Position numbers and translations under genes: made by a program. This document shows, piece by piece, positions 1-8,307 of a stretch of DNA of 64,000 bases. Under the pieces are notes generated by a model. It worked only from the letters and a program-made list of their open reading frames with translations, did no database searches and was not told the origin of the DNA. Within the stretch, counting starts at the first letter, position 1; every line of letters begins with the position of its first letter. Source of the DNA: Sphingomonas kyeonggiensis (GTDB taxonomy: Bacteria; Pseudomonadota; Alphaproteobacteria; Sphingomonadales; Sphingomonadaceae); assembly GCF_014204495.1 (NCBI RefSeq), contig NZ_JACHLN010000001.1:620001-684000 (forward strand), written 5' to 3'.

Positions 1-65
1 ACCGATTGACAGCGGCAACACACCGATTACCCCTCCCGCATTCGAGTTTCTTGGGGAGGTAAAAC

Positions 66-1916
66 ATGCGGTTGGTCAGTCTGCTCGGTCTCGCGATCGC
101 CCTTGCTCCGGTCACCGCGGCACCCGCGCAGCAAGCGGGCACCACCAATCCCGACGAGACCCTGTTCGTCCGCGAGGAGGCGATGATCCCGATGCGCGAC
201 GGCGTGAAGCTGCACACCGTCATCCTGCGTCTGAAGAGCCAGACGGGCCCATTGCCGATCCTGCTCACCCGCACGCCCTATGGCGCGCCGTCGGGTGCTC
301 CGCCCCGAATCCCGGCCAGCTGGGCCGCGCTGATGAAGGACGGCTACGTCATGGTGACGCAGGACATGCGCGGCCGCTTCGCCTCCGAAGGTGGGCCGTT
401 CACCCTCTCGACCGAGATCAAGACCGGCAAGAACGCCGTCGATGAATCGACCGATGCCTATGATACGATCGACTGGCTGGTGAAGAATGTGAAGCCGAAC
501 AACGGCAAGGTCGGCATGTGGGGCGTCTCCTATCCCGGCCTGACCGCCGCGATCTCGCTCGCTCGCCCGCACCCGGCGCTCAAGGCGATCAGCCCGCAGG
601 CGGCGTGGATCGATTACTGGAAGAATGACGACCTGCACCGCTGGGGCGCGATGCGGCTTACCTATGCCAGCGACTGGGTGAACAGCCTCCAGGCCGACAA
701 GACCAATGACGGCATCGACCTGTACGATCGCTACGACACGTACGAGTGGTTCCTCAAGGCCGGCTCGCCCGCCGATATCGAGGAGAAATATTTCAAGGGC
801 CGGGTGCCGCTCTACAAGCAGATGATCGAGCATCCCGACTATGACGAATTCTGGAAGAAGCAGGTCTGGTCGGACACGCTGAAGAAGACCACCGTGCCGA
901 CGCTCAACGTCGCCGGCTACTGGGACCAGGAGGACCCCTGGGGCAGCTGGCAGATCTTCTACAAGCAGCGCGAGAACGACCCCAACAACCTGGCGCTGAT
1001 GGTCGCCGGGCCGTGGAACCATGGCAGCTGGCGCTCGCCGGGCAACGCCGTGGGGCGCATCCCGTTCGGCGTGGATAGTGGCACCCAGTTCATGCAGGAG
1101 GTGGAGGCGCCGTTCTTCGCCTATTGGCTGCACGGCAAGGGCAGCAAGCCGGACTATCGGATGAAGAGCTTCCAGTCGGGCAGCTGGCAGTGGAAGACCT
1201 ACAATCAGTGGCCGCTGGCCGGCGCGACCAGCAAGAGCCTGTACCTCCACGCCGATGGCAGCGTGTCGTTCACCGCACCGGCGCAGGGCGAGGGCTGCCG
1301 CGAATATATCTCCGATCCCGCCAACCCGGTACCGTTCCGCGCGCGGCCGATGTCGGCGACCTATGCCACGCCCGAATGGCGCTGGTGGGAAGCCGAGGAC
1401 CAGCGCTTCGTCGATTATCGCCCGGACGTGCTGAGCTACACCAGCGCCCCGCTCGATGCCGACCTGACCGTGACCGGCGCGATCACCGCCAGCCTGATGG
1501 CGGCGACCAGCGGGACGGACAGCGACTTCGTGGTCAAGCTGATCGACGTCTTCCCGGAGGACTACGAGAAGCCGCCAACGGCCGCGGGCGCCTATGCGCG
1601 CGGGCTCAACGGCTATCAGCTGCCGATCGCGATGGAAGTGAAGCGCGGCCGCTATCTCCAGTCGTTCGAGAAGGCGACGCCGCTGGTGCCGAACCAGGTG
1701 AACGACTGGTCGATCCCGCTGCGCGACCATGACCATGTCTTCAAGAAGGGCCACCGCATCATGGTGCAGATCCAGTCGAGCTGGTTCCCGATGATCGATC
1801 GCAACCCGCAGACCTTCGTGCCGAACATCTACAAGGCCAAGCCGGCGGACTACCAGAAGGCCACGCAGAAGGTGTGCTCGGGCTCGGCGATCATGCTGCC
1901 GGTGGTCGGCAACTAG
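66..1916 (+). CDS. CocE/NonD-family serine hydrolase (peptidase S15-like), secreted
   Basis: A 616-residue alpha/beta hydrolase of the X-Pro dipeptidyl-peptidase/cocaine esterase family, which cleaves acyl-ester or amide bonds. A signal peptide (about residues 1-22, ending APAQQ) points to the periplasm. The nucleophile motif GVSYPG places Ser155. Asp287 (GYWDQED) and His319 (GPWNHG) sit where the family has its acid and base. The C-terminal part, from about residue 390, matches the jelly-roll lid of S15 enzymes. GGGGAGG at 53-59 is a good ribosome binding site for this ATG. Its stop overlaps the convergent monooxygenase by the shared CTAG. The substrate cannot be predicted; the triad assignment is by motif. 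Confidence 0.9.
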   Translation: MRLVSLLGLAIALAPVTAAPAQQAGTTNPDETLFVREEAMIPMRDGVKLHTVILRLKSQTGPLPILLTRTPYGAPSGAPPRIPASWAALMKDGYVMVTQDMRGRFASEGGPFTLSTEIKTGKNAVDESTDAYDTIDWLVKNVKPNNGKVGMWGVSYPGLTAAISLARPHPALKAISPQAAWIDYWKNDDLHRWGAMRLTYASDWVNSLQADKTNDGIDLYDRYDTYEWFLKAGSPADIEEKYFKGRVPLYKQMIEHPDYDEFWKKQVWSDTLKKTTVPTLNVAGYWDQEDPWGSWQIFYKQRENDPNNLALMVAGPWNHGSWRSPGNAVGRIPFGVDSGTQFMQEVEAPFFAYWLHGKGSKPDYRMKSFQSGSWQWKTYNQWPLAGATSKSLYLHADGSVSFTAPAQGEGCREYISDPANPVPFRARPMSATYATPEWRWWEAEDQRFVDYRPDVLSYTSAPLDADLTVTGAITASLMAATSGTDSDFVVKLIDVFPEDYEKPPTAAGAYARGLNGYQLPIAMEVKRGRYLQSFEKATPLVPNQVNDWSIPLRDHDHVFKKGHRIMVQIQSSWFPMIDRNPQTFVPNIYKAKPADYQKATQKVCSGSAIMLPVVGN

Positions 1917-3028
1917 GCGAGGACGCGCTCCCGATAATGCTCGAGCACAGCATCGAGCGCGTCGGGGGAGATGGAGAGGCGCAGCCCCTGGGCTGCGCCC
2001 TCCGCCGCGACGGCCGCGCGATCGGCCATCGCGACCTCGTAGCGCGCCACCGCTTCCCACCCCTCGCCCGAGAGCAACGCCTCGGCGAGGTCGGCGGCAT
2101 CGGCGAGCGCGAGATTGACGCCCTCGCCGCTGAACGGCGACATCACATGCGCGGCGTCGCCGAGCAGCGTAGCGCCCTGGCACGGCTCCCAACGATGGCC
2201 GATCGGCAGCGCCACCATCGGCCGTACCGCCAGTGCATCGCCCTCGGCGATCAGCGCCTGCAGCTCGGGTGCCCAGCCGGCGAATTCGGCCAGCACCTTC
2301 GTGCGGACTTCCTCGAGCGGCATCGCCTGCCAGGCCTGCACGGTCGCTTCGGGGACGCGCAGCCCGGCATAGCCGCGGATATGGCCGGCGCCATTGCGCT
2401 GCGCGATCAGCAGCCGGTTGTCGCCCGCCGCGAACATCTTGCCATGGCCGGTCAATGCATCGACCCGAGGATGGCGCGCCACGTCGAAGCCGAGTTCGAA
2501 CAGGGTCGCGCCCTCATAGGCGGGCACCGCGTCGGAGAGTAGCGGCCGCACCCGCGACCAGGCACCGTCGGCGCCGACAACCACATCGAAACGCTGCGCC
2601 GTGCCCTCGACAATAAGCTCCCAGCCCGCGCCCGACGGCCGGATCGCCTCGACCCGGCGGCCCCAGCGCACCGTTCCCGGCGCCAGCGCGGCGAGCAGGA
2701 TGGTGCGCAGCGCCGTGCGATCGATCTCGGGCCGGTCATGGCCGGCGCCGTCATGGTCGAACACCAGCCTGCCGGCGGAATCATAGAGCCGGTCGCCCTG
2801 ATCCTCGGGCCGCGCCTCCGCCATGAACTCGGCCTCGAGCCCAGCCAGCCGCATCGCGCGCTGGCCGGTTTCGGCATGCAGGTCGAGCGAACCGCCCTGG
2901 GGGCGCTCACCGGCATGAGCATCGCGCTCGAACACGGCGACGGCGCGGCCGCCCCGCTGCAGCAGCCGCGCCAGCATCAGCCCGCCAGGGCCGCCGCCGA
3001 TGATCGCGATCGAAGGATTGGTTGTCAT
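1913..3028 (-). CDS. FAD-dependent monooxygenase, TetX-like
   Basis: A 371-residue class A flavoprotein monooxygenase (PHBH fold) that hydroxylates small aromatic or polyketide-like substrates using NAD(P)H and O2. The Rossmann motif GGGPGG is at residues 11-16, followed by an acidic residue ending beta-2 (VFERD). The second FAD motif GDAAH is at 290-294, followed by SPFSGEGVNLALADA. The early GGSLDLH segment resembles the TetX subgroup. It is divergent from a MarR regulator across a 55-bp gap with tandem palindromes, so it is probably that regulator's target. TetX resemblance does not establish tetracycline inactivation, since most chromosomal relatives have unknown substrates. Confidence 0.88.
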   Translation of the reverse strand: MTTNPSIAIIGGGPGGLMLARLLQRGGRAVAVFERDAHAGERPQGGSLDLHAETGQRAMRLAGLEAEFMAEARPEDQGDRLYDSAGRLVFDHDGAGHDRPEIDRTALRTILLAALAPGTVRWGRRVEAIRPSGAGWELIVEGTAQRFDVVVGADGAWSRVRPLLSDAVPAYEGATLFELGFDVARHPRVDALTGHGKMFAAGDNRLLIAQRNGAGHIRGYAGLRVPEATVQAWQAMPLEEVRTKVLAEFAGWAPELQALIAEGDALAVRPMVALPIGHRWEPCQGATLLGDAAHVMSPFSGEGVNLALADAADLAEALLSGEGWEAVARYEVAMADRAAVAAEGAAQGLRLSISPDALDAVLEHYRERVLA

Positions 3029-3047
3029 GGTGAGTCGCTCCCGTTAC

Positions 3048-3080
3048 ATAGGAGCCTATACATTAAACATAGGATGCTAT
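3048..3080. promoter_or_regulatory. Tandem palindromic operators between the monooxygenase and marR genes
   Basis: ATAGGAGCCTAT (3048-3059) is a perfect 5-bp inverted repeat around AG. ATAGGATGCTAT (3069-3080) is the same site with one arm mismatch. Their centres are 21 bp apart, two helical turns, and both lie in the 55 bp between the divergent start codons. The stretch is AT-rich compared with its surroundings and must contain both promoters. This is the classic layout for MarR autoregulation; assigning it to this MarR is inference. Confidence 0.7.
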
Positions 3081-3083
3081 TCA

Positions 3084-3530
3084 ATGCCCGTCGACTTCAC
3101 CGCCGAGACGCATATGCCGGGCCATTATTTCAGCCGGATCGCGCGGGCGATGGCGCGGATCGGTGACTCGCGGTTGAAGCCGCTGGGCTTCGCCACGGCC
3201 CAGTTGCCGGTGCTGACTGCTCTACGCGACGGCTCGGCGAGGTCGCAGGGCGAACTGGCGCGCTGGGCCAAGGTCGAGCAGCCGACCATGGCGCAATTGC
3301 TGGCGCGGATGGAACGCGGCGGCATCGTCCGGCGCGAGCCCGATCCACGCGACCGGCGCAGCAGCCTGGTGTCGCTGACCGAGGAGGCCCGTGCCAAGCT
3401 GCCTGCCGGACGCAAGGTCCTGGAGGAGGGCAATCGCGACGCCACCGCCGGGCTTTCCGAGGCGGAGGTGGCGACGCTGGTCGGGCTGATGCAACGCGTG
3501 CTGGCGAACCTCGACGCGCTGGAGGCCTAG
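3084..3530 (+). CDS. MarR-family transcriptional regulator
   Basis: A 148-residue winged-helix repressor. The recognition region includes SQGELARWAKVEQPTMAQLL, and the wing contains the family hallmark DPRDRRSSLVSLTEEA. The ATG at 3084 is preferred over upstream in-frame codons at 3000 and 3027, because those starts would translate through both palindromic operators and overlap the divergent gene's start. It probably represses itself and the flavin monooxygenase and is released by a small aromatic ligand. Its stop shares CTAG with the convergent gene. Confidence 0.9.
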   Translation: MPVDFTAETHMPGHYFSRIARAMARIGDSRLKPLGFATAQLPVLTALRDGSARSQGELARWAKVEQPTMAQLLARMERGGIVRREPDPRDRRSSLVSLTEEARAKLPAGRKVLEEGNRDATAGLSEAEVATLVGLMQRVLANLDALEA

Positions 3531-4183
3531 GCGGCCGCCTCGCCCCTGGCCGCGAGGATCTGCACCCAGGGATTCGGCTTCGCCACGCCGACCCGATGCA
3601 GGGTGTTGCGGTCGTGATGATCGAACGGCCCCTGCCCCTTCACTTCGAGCGTGGTGTGGATGTCGTAGCTCCAGCCACCATCCTCGGCGAAGGCGATGTC
3701 GATCGTATAGGCGTCGGTGCGGAAGGCATATTCGAGGAAGTCGGTCGAGCAGATGCCGTAGCTGGTCTGCCCGCGCTTCGCCTCGACATGGATCGTCCTG
3801 TCGCCCGCAGCGCCCTTGCCGCTGGCAAGCAACACCTGGCCGCGCGGAATCGCCAGCGTCTGCAGGATCAGGCCGGTAGCCGGCTCCCACAGCCAATATC
3901 CCACCTGGTCGTGGAAGGTGATGTCCTCTTCCTCGGTGGTGATGTGGATATGATAGCGCAGCCCGTAGAAGAGCTGCGGCCCGTTGGCCTGCGGGTCGAT
4001 CGGCACGCACTCGATCCGCTCGATGAACTCGCGCCGTTCCGGCCCCTCGGCCTTGGGGTTCAGGTCGATGCCCTTCTTCCCCTCCCAGCGGCCGGCGAGC
4101 GGCGCAAGGGGACCGAGGTTGGCGAGGGTGTGCGGATCGACGTCCTCGGGCTCGGTGAAGATGTCGAGCGGGAAGGGTTGCAT
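3527..4183 (-). CDS. Heme-binding beta-barrel (nitrobindin/THAP4-like) protein
   Basis: A 218-residue protein with the FABP-like beta-barrel fold of the nitrobindin/DUF1794 group. It has an N-terminal LGPLAPLAGRWEG opening strand and a C-terminal FDHHDRNTLHRV segment where the family carries its heme-ligating histidine region. No signal peptide is visible, so it is cytoplasmic. Family members bind ferric heme and can isomerise peroxynitrite. Its start overlaps the stop of the upstream ABC permease (TGATG), so the three genes 5903-3527 form one translationally coupled operon. The functional link to the exporter is unknown. Confidence 0.75.
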   Translation of the reverse strand: MQPFPLDIFTEPEDVDPHTLANLGPLAPLAGRWEGKKGIDLNPKAEGPERREFIERIECVPIDPQANGPQLFYGLRYHIHITTEEEDITFHDQVGYWLWEPATGLILQTLAIPRGQVLLASGKGAAGDRTIHVEAKRGQTSYGICSTDFLEYAFRTDAYTIDIAFAEDGGWSYDIHTTLEVKGQGPFDHHDRNTLHRVGVAKPNPWVQILAARGEAAA

Positions 4184-4956
4184 CAGTTCTTGAGCCTGTA
4201 GCCGGTGCGGAAGATCGTCACGATAAGCCCAAGGCACAGCGCAAGGAAAGCCGCGACGAACCCGAGGCTCCAGCGCACGTCGATATCGCCGACATCGCCG
4301 AAGAAGGCCCAGCGGAAGCCGCTGATCAGATAGGCCACCGGATTGAACAGGCTGACCGTGCGCCACGGCTCGGGAAGGAAGCTCAGCGGATAGAAGCTGC
4401 CGCCCAGGAAGGTCAGCGGCGTCAGGATCAGCGCCGGCACCACGTTCAATTGCTCGAAGCCCTTGGCCCAGATGCCGATGATGAAGCCGAACATCGAGAA
4501 GCTGATCGAGGTGAGCAGCAGGAAGGCAAGCATCGCCAGCGGATGATCGACGCGCAGCGGCACGAACAGCCCTGAGGTGAGCAGGATGATCAGGCCGATC
4601 ACCATCGACTTGGTCGCCGCAGCGCCAACGAAGCCAACCACCAGCTCGACCGCCGAGATCGGCGCCGAGAGCAGCTCGAACACGGTACCGGTGAACTTGG
4701 GGAAATAGATGCCGATCGAGGCATTGGCGACGCTCTGGGTGAGCAGCGACAGCATGATCAGCCCGGGCACGATGAAGCTGCCATAGGTGACGCCGTTGAT
4801 GTCGGCGATGCGGCTGCCCATGCCGGCGCCGAACACGATGAAATAGAGCGAAGTGGTGATCACCGGAGTAGCGATCGACTGCCAGAGCGTGCGCAGCGTG
4901 CGCGCCATCTCGAACTTGTAGATCGCCCAGATGCCGTGGAAGTTGATGCCGGTCAT
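4183..4956 (-). CDS. ABC-2 type transporter permease
   Basis: A 257-residue inner-membrane permease with about six hydrophobic helices and the ABC-2 membrane fold (the [12 protein letters not shown] region precedes the last helices). It pairs with the ATPase encoded immediately upstream; the two frames overlap by 4 bp at 4953-4956. Such two-gene ABC-2 exporters move drugs, polysaccharides or lipids. Nothing here identifies the cargo, so a resistance or envelope role is only a guess from family habits. Confidence 0.9.
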   Translation of the reverse strand: MTGINFHGIWAIYKFEMARTLRTLWQSIATPVITTSLYFIVFGAGMGSRIADINGVTYGSFIVPGLIMLSLLTQSVANASIGIYFPKFTGTVFELLSAPISAVELVVGFVGAAATKSMVIGLIILLTSGLFVPLRVDHPLAMLAFLLLTSISFSMFGFIIGIWAKGFEQLNVVPALILTPLTFLGGSFYPLSFLPEPWRTVSLFNPVAYLISGFRWAFFGDVGDIDVRWSLGFVAAFLALCLGLIVTIFRTGYRLKN

Positions 4957-5903
4957 GCCGCGGCTCCCTCGTTGGAGGTTTCGCGCTGTTCGACCAGCCC
5001 GACGAAGATATCCTCAAGGCTCGACTTGGAGGTATCGAGATCCTTGAACGCGATGCCCATCTCGCCGAGCTTGCGCAGCAGCGAGGGAATGCCCGTGCGC
5101 TCGGCCTGGGCATCGAAGGTGTAGCGCAGCCGCGTGCCTTCATCCTCAAGGCTGAGGTGCCATTCCTCGAGGCCCGCCGGGATCGCGGTCATGGGCTCGA
5201 CCAGCGAAAGATCGAGCTCACGCTTGCCGAGCTTCTTCATCAGCTCGGCCTTGTCCTCGACCAGCAGCAGCCGGCCCTTGTTGATCACGCCCACCCGGTC
5301 GGCCATTTCCTCGGCCTCCTCGATATAATGGGTGGTCAGGATGATCGTGACGCCGCGCTCGCGCAGCTTGCCGATCATCTTCCACATGTCGCGGCGGAGC
5401 GACACGTCGACACCGGCAGTGGGCTCGTCGAGGAACAGGATGTCGGGCTCGTGCGACAGCGCCTTCGCGATCATCACGCGGCGCTTCATGCCGCCCGACA
5501 GCTCCATGATCTTGGCGTCGCGCTTGTCCCACAGCGACAGATCCTTGAGGATCTGGTCGCAATAGTCCTGGTTCGGCGCCTTGCCGAACAGGCCGCGCGA
5601 GAAGCGCAGCGCGCTGCCGACGGTGGAGAACATATCGACCGCGATCTCCTGCGGCACCAGCCCGATCCTCGAGCGCGCCTCGCGCGGGGAACGGATCGCG
5701 TCATGCCCGTCGACCAGGATCGTGCCGGTGCTCGGCGTGACGATGCCGCAGATGATCGAGATCAGCGTGGTCTTGCCCGCGCCATTCGGCCCGAGCAGCG
5801 CGAAGATCTCGCCGCGGCGGATCTCCAGGTCGACATGATCGAGCGCCTTGTGGCCTGAGCCATAGGTCTTGCTCACGCCGTTTATCGAAAGAATGGATGT
5901 CAT
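4953..5903 (-). CDS. ABC transporter ATP-binding protein (ABC-2 exporter)
   Basis: A 316-residue ATPase. Walker A GPNGAGKT is at residues 38-45, Q-loop VPQE near 84-87, signature LSGGM at 135-139, Walker B ILFLDEP at 155-161 and switch histidine in [10 protein letters not shown]. About 85 residues beyond the nucleotide-binding domain form the C-terminal extension common in DrrA/CcmA-like exporters. First gene of a three-gene operon with the permease and the heme-binding beta-barrel protein. The 121-bp gap upstream separates it from the DsbA gene and includes a strong hairpin. Confidence 0.92.
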   Translation of the reverse strand: MTSILSINGVSKTYGSGHKALDHVDLEIRRGEIFALLGPNGAGKTTLISIICGIVTPSTGTILVDGHDAIRSPREARSRIGLVPQEIAVDMFSTVGSALRFSRGLFGKAPNQDYCDQILKDLSLWDKRDAKIMELSGGMKRRVMIAKALSHEPDILFLDEPTAGVDVSLRRDMWKMIGKLRERGVTIILTTHYIEEAEEMADRVGVINKGRLLLVEDKAELMKKLGKRELDLSLVEPMTAIPAGLEEWHLSLEDEGTRLRYTFDAQAERTGIPSLLRKLGEMGIAFKDLDTSKSSLEDIFVGLVEQRETSNEGAAA

Positions 5904-5990
5904 GATGCCCCCGGCCGGGAAAGGACCCGCTAATTAGGCACGGCAATGCGGCGCGGCAACCGGTCGGTACAAAAATCGGATGACTTTAGA

Positions 5991-6015
5991 TCCTCCCCGG
6001 CGAGGCCGGGGAGGA
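5991..6015 (-). terminator. Hairpin downstream of the DsbA-like gene
   Basis: TCCTCCCCGGC and GCCGGGGAGGA form an 11-bp perfect stem with a GAG loop, 9 bp beyond the stop of the DsbA-like gene. There is no clear U-tract on the minus strand, so it may be a 3'-end stabiliser or weak intrinsic terminator. Confidence 0.55.
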
Positions 6016-6024
6016 TTTATGATG

Positions 6025-6807
6025 TCACTTCTTCCGCGCCTCGGCCACCGCTGCCGCGAGGCCGGCATAGTCGCGCATGCCGTAGAGCAGCTTGCCGCCG
6101 ACCACCCAGCTCGGCGTGCCGGTCATCGCCAGCCTCTGGCCGAACTTGTGGTTGGCGATGATCTCGCCCTCGACCGCCTTCGATGCGATGACCTGCCTGG
6201 CCTTGGCCATGTCGAGGCCGGCCTTGCCGGCGGCCGCCTCGACATTGGCGGCGCTCGGCCCGTCCATCGCGAACAGCGCGTCGTGGAAGGCGCGGAACTT
6301 GCCCTGCTCGGCCGCGGCCAGCGCCCAGCGCGCCGCGACCAGGCTGTCCGGTCCCAGCACCGGATATTCGCGGTAGACGACCTTCACATTGGGATCGCGC
6401 TTCAGCAGTTCCTCGATCGCCGGCAGGCTGGCGCGGCAATAGCCACAGGCATAGTCCATGAAGGCGACCAGCGTGACGTCGCCGTTCGGGTTGCCCGCCC
6501 AGGCGCCGGCATAGGGCGCCTCAAGCTTCGGCCGCTCGGCGGGGAGGAGCTTCTCGGCCGCCGCCGCCGCATCGGCCTGGGCCTTTTCGGCATTGGCGCT
6601 CTGCTTCTGGTTGTAGCGCTCGACGGATTCGAGAAGCACTTCGGGATGGGCGAGTACCCAGTCGTGAATCGCGCGTTCGCTGGCGCCGCGCGCGCCCATT
6701 CCGGGGACCAGCGCCTGGATGCCCGCGAAAATGCCCGCGCCGAGCAGCGCGCACAGCACGAACGCGCCGGCCAGCGCCAGCGGCGACCGCAGAAGCCGTT
6801 CGATCAT
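6025..6807 (-). CDS. DsbA-family thiol:disulfide oxidoreductase, membrane-anchored
   Basis: A 260-residue protein with one N-terminal membrane segment (about residues 10-35), a linker rich in Ala/Glu/Lys (65-95) and a thioredoxin-like DsbA domain. The redox motif is C121-G-Y-C124, and the cis-proline loop GTPSW lies near residue 225. Family members form or isomerise disulfides in periplasmic proteins. The CGYC centre and the long N-terminal region fit the Com1/ScsC-like group better than classical DsbA (CPHC). It lies 5 bp downstream of the M48 protease gene on the same strand, suggesting one operon for periplasmic protein quality control. Confidence 0.9.
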   Translation of the reverse strand: MIERLLRSPLALAGAFVLCALLGAGIFAGIQALVPGMGARGASERAIHDWVLAHPEVLLESVERYNQKQSANAEKAQADAAAAAEKLLPAERPKLEAPYAGAWAGNPNGDVTLVAFMDYACGYCRASLPAIEELLKRDPNVKVVYREYPVLGPDSLVAARWALAAAEQGKFRAFHDALFAMDGPSAANVEAAAGKAGLDMAKARQVIASKAVEGEIIANHKFGQRLAMTGTPSWVVGGKLLYGMRDYAGLAAAVAEARKK

Positions 6808-6812
6808 TGCCT

Positions 6813-8171
6813 CTATCGGTCCTTCTTCTTTTTCCGGATTTCGTCCCAGGCGGTCTGCGAGACCATGTTGAGGTCCTGCGCGCGCACCCAGTCGGCCGAG
6901 CCCTGGGGCAGGCCCGACATCGCCGCGCGCGAGCTCATCAGCGCCGTGCCGACATCGCCCATCAGATGCGCGCGTTCCGCAGTAGCCAGCGCGGTGCGCG
7001 GCTCGTCGCCCTTGCGATCATAGACCGTGCCCAGGTTCATCCAGGCAAAGGGATTGTCATTGTCGCGCGCCACCGCCGTCTTGAGCACGCGCTCGGCTTC
7101 TTCCAGATTGGCCTTGTCCTCGGTGGCGAGCAGCGCGTGGCCGAGCGTGGCGGCGATCAGCGGCTGGTTGCCCGACAGCGACGTCGCCTCGCGCAGGGGC
7201 ACGATCGCACCCCTGGGATCGCCCGATTCGAGCATGATCTGCCCTTCGAGCTCGAGGAAATAGGGATCCTTCGGCGCGGCCTTGACCAGCGCCTGGGTCT
7301 CCGCGGCCGCCTGCTCGGGATAGCCCGATTTGTGATAGGCATAGGCGCGGGCATAATGCGCCTGCACGGACTGGTCGCTCGTCGGATATTTGGTCAGCGT
7401 GTCCTTGGGATCGCTGACATAGCCGCGCAGCTTGGCCTGGACGCGCTTGAAGCGGCGCTCGAGATCCTGGTCGAGCGGCTTGTTCCAGCTCGGCGCGTTC
7501 ATCAGGTCCGCCTTGAGCGTCTCGACGCGGTCCTGCGACATCGGGTGGGTCTGGGCGAAGGGATCGACCTCGGGATTGGTGCTGTAATAGCCGTAGCGGT
7601 GCATCTGGGCGGTGAGCTTGTTGAAGAAGCTCAGCATGCCCTTGCCGCTGATCCCGGCGCTGTTGATGAACCGGGCGCCGGCGGCGTCGGCCGAGCTTTC
7701 CTGGACGCGGCTGAACGCGAGATACTTGCCGATAGCGGCGCGCTGGCCGGCCATCAGGATGCCGGTGCCGGCCTCGCCGCTGCCCGCCGCCATCGCCGCG
7801 ACGCCGAGCAGCAGGCTGAGGATCGAGATGTTGGTGTAGCCGCCGTCATTCTGGAACACGGCATGGCCGCCGACGATATGGCCGATTTCGTGCGCGATCA
7901 CGCCCTGCACCTCATTGGCGCTGTCGGCCGCGTCGATCAGCCCCGAATGGACATAGACGATCTGGCCGCCGGCAACGAAGGCGTTGATCGAGCTATCCTG
8001 GATCAGCACGACCTTGCCGTTGGCGGGCGAAAGGCCGGCCGCGAGGAACAGCGGCTTGGCCATGTCGTTGAGCAGCGCCTCGGTCTCGGCGTCGCGCAGG
8101 ACCGACTGGGCGACAGCCGGCTGGACCCAGAGCAGCAAGGCGGCCGAGAGCAGGGCGAGGATGCGCTTCAT
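6813..8171 (-). CDS. Periplasmic M48 metalloprotease with TPR region (BepA/YfgC-like)
   Basis: A 452-residue zinc protease. The ATG at 8171 is chosen because it begins directly with a signal peptide ending PAVAQ; an in-frame ATG 14 codons upstream adds a charged leader. The HEIGH zinc motif (in VIAHEIGHIVGGHAV) and a downstream glutamate (SSADAAG) define M48. The C-terminal half is helical with TPR-like repeats, as in BepA, which degrades or assists misassembled outer-membrane proteins such as LptD. It forms an operon with the DsbA-like gene; in E. coli BepA acts on the disulfide-bonded LptD, so the pairing makes sense, but the link here is inferred. Confidence 0.88.
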   Translation of the reverse strand: MKRILALLSAALLLWVQPAVAQSVLRDAETEALLNDMAKPLFLAAGLSPANGKVVLIQDSSINAFVAGGQIVYVHSGLIDAADSANEVQGVIAHEIGHIVGGHAVFQNDGGYTNISILSLLLGVAAMAAGSGEAGTGILMAGQRAAIGKYLAFSRVQESSADAAGARFINSAGISGKGMLSFFNKLTAQMHRYGYYSTNPEVDPFAQTHPMSQDRVETLKADLMNAPSWNKPLDQDLERRFKRVQAKLRGYVSDPKDTLTKYPTSDQSVQAHYARAYAYHKSGYPEQAAAETQALVKAAPKDPYFLELEGQIMLESGDPRGAIVPLREATSLSGNQPLIAATLGHALLATEDKANLEEAERVLKTAVARDNDNPFAWMNLGTVYDRKGDEPRTALATAERAHLMGDVGTALMSSRAAMSGLPQGSADWVRAQDLNMVSQTAWDEIRKKKKDR

Positions 8172-8254
8172 GGGGCCTCGTATCCTCCGAATTCCGCCGG
8201 CGATCAATGGCATTGGCCGTGCCAGCGGCTCGATGAACCGCGTGTGAAGTCATG

Positions 8255-8297
8255 AAAAAGGGCGCCGGTCCCTGTCGGACCGACGCCCCTTTTTTCA
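8255..8297 (-). terminator. Intrinsic terminator of rne
   Basis: A GC-rich stem pairs GGGCGCCGGTCC with GGACCGACGCCCC and is flanked by A5 on the left and T6 on the right. It therefore reads as a Rho-independent terminator on the minus strand 11 bp after the rne stop, and could also work on the plus strand. Confidence 0.85.
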
Positions 8298-8307
8298 GTC
8301 CCTCGGA

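Noticed and set aside
27..2192. Long open frame on the minus strand opposite the CocE-type gene (over 700 codons)
   Set aside because: It is an antisense shadow in GC-rich DNA: Arg/Ala/Gly-biased, no domain, and overlapped by a gene with a clear signal peptide and catalytic triad.
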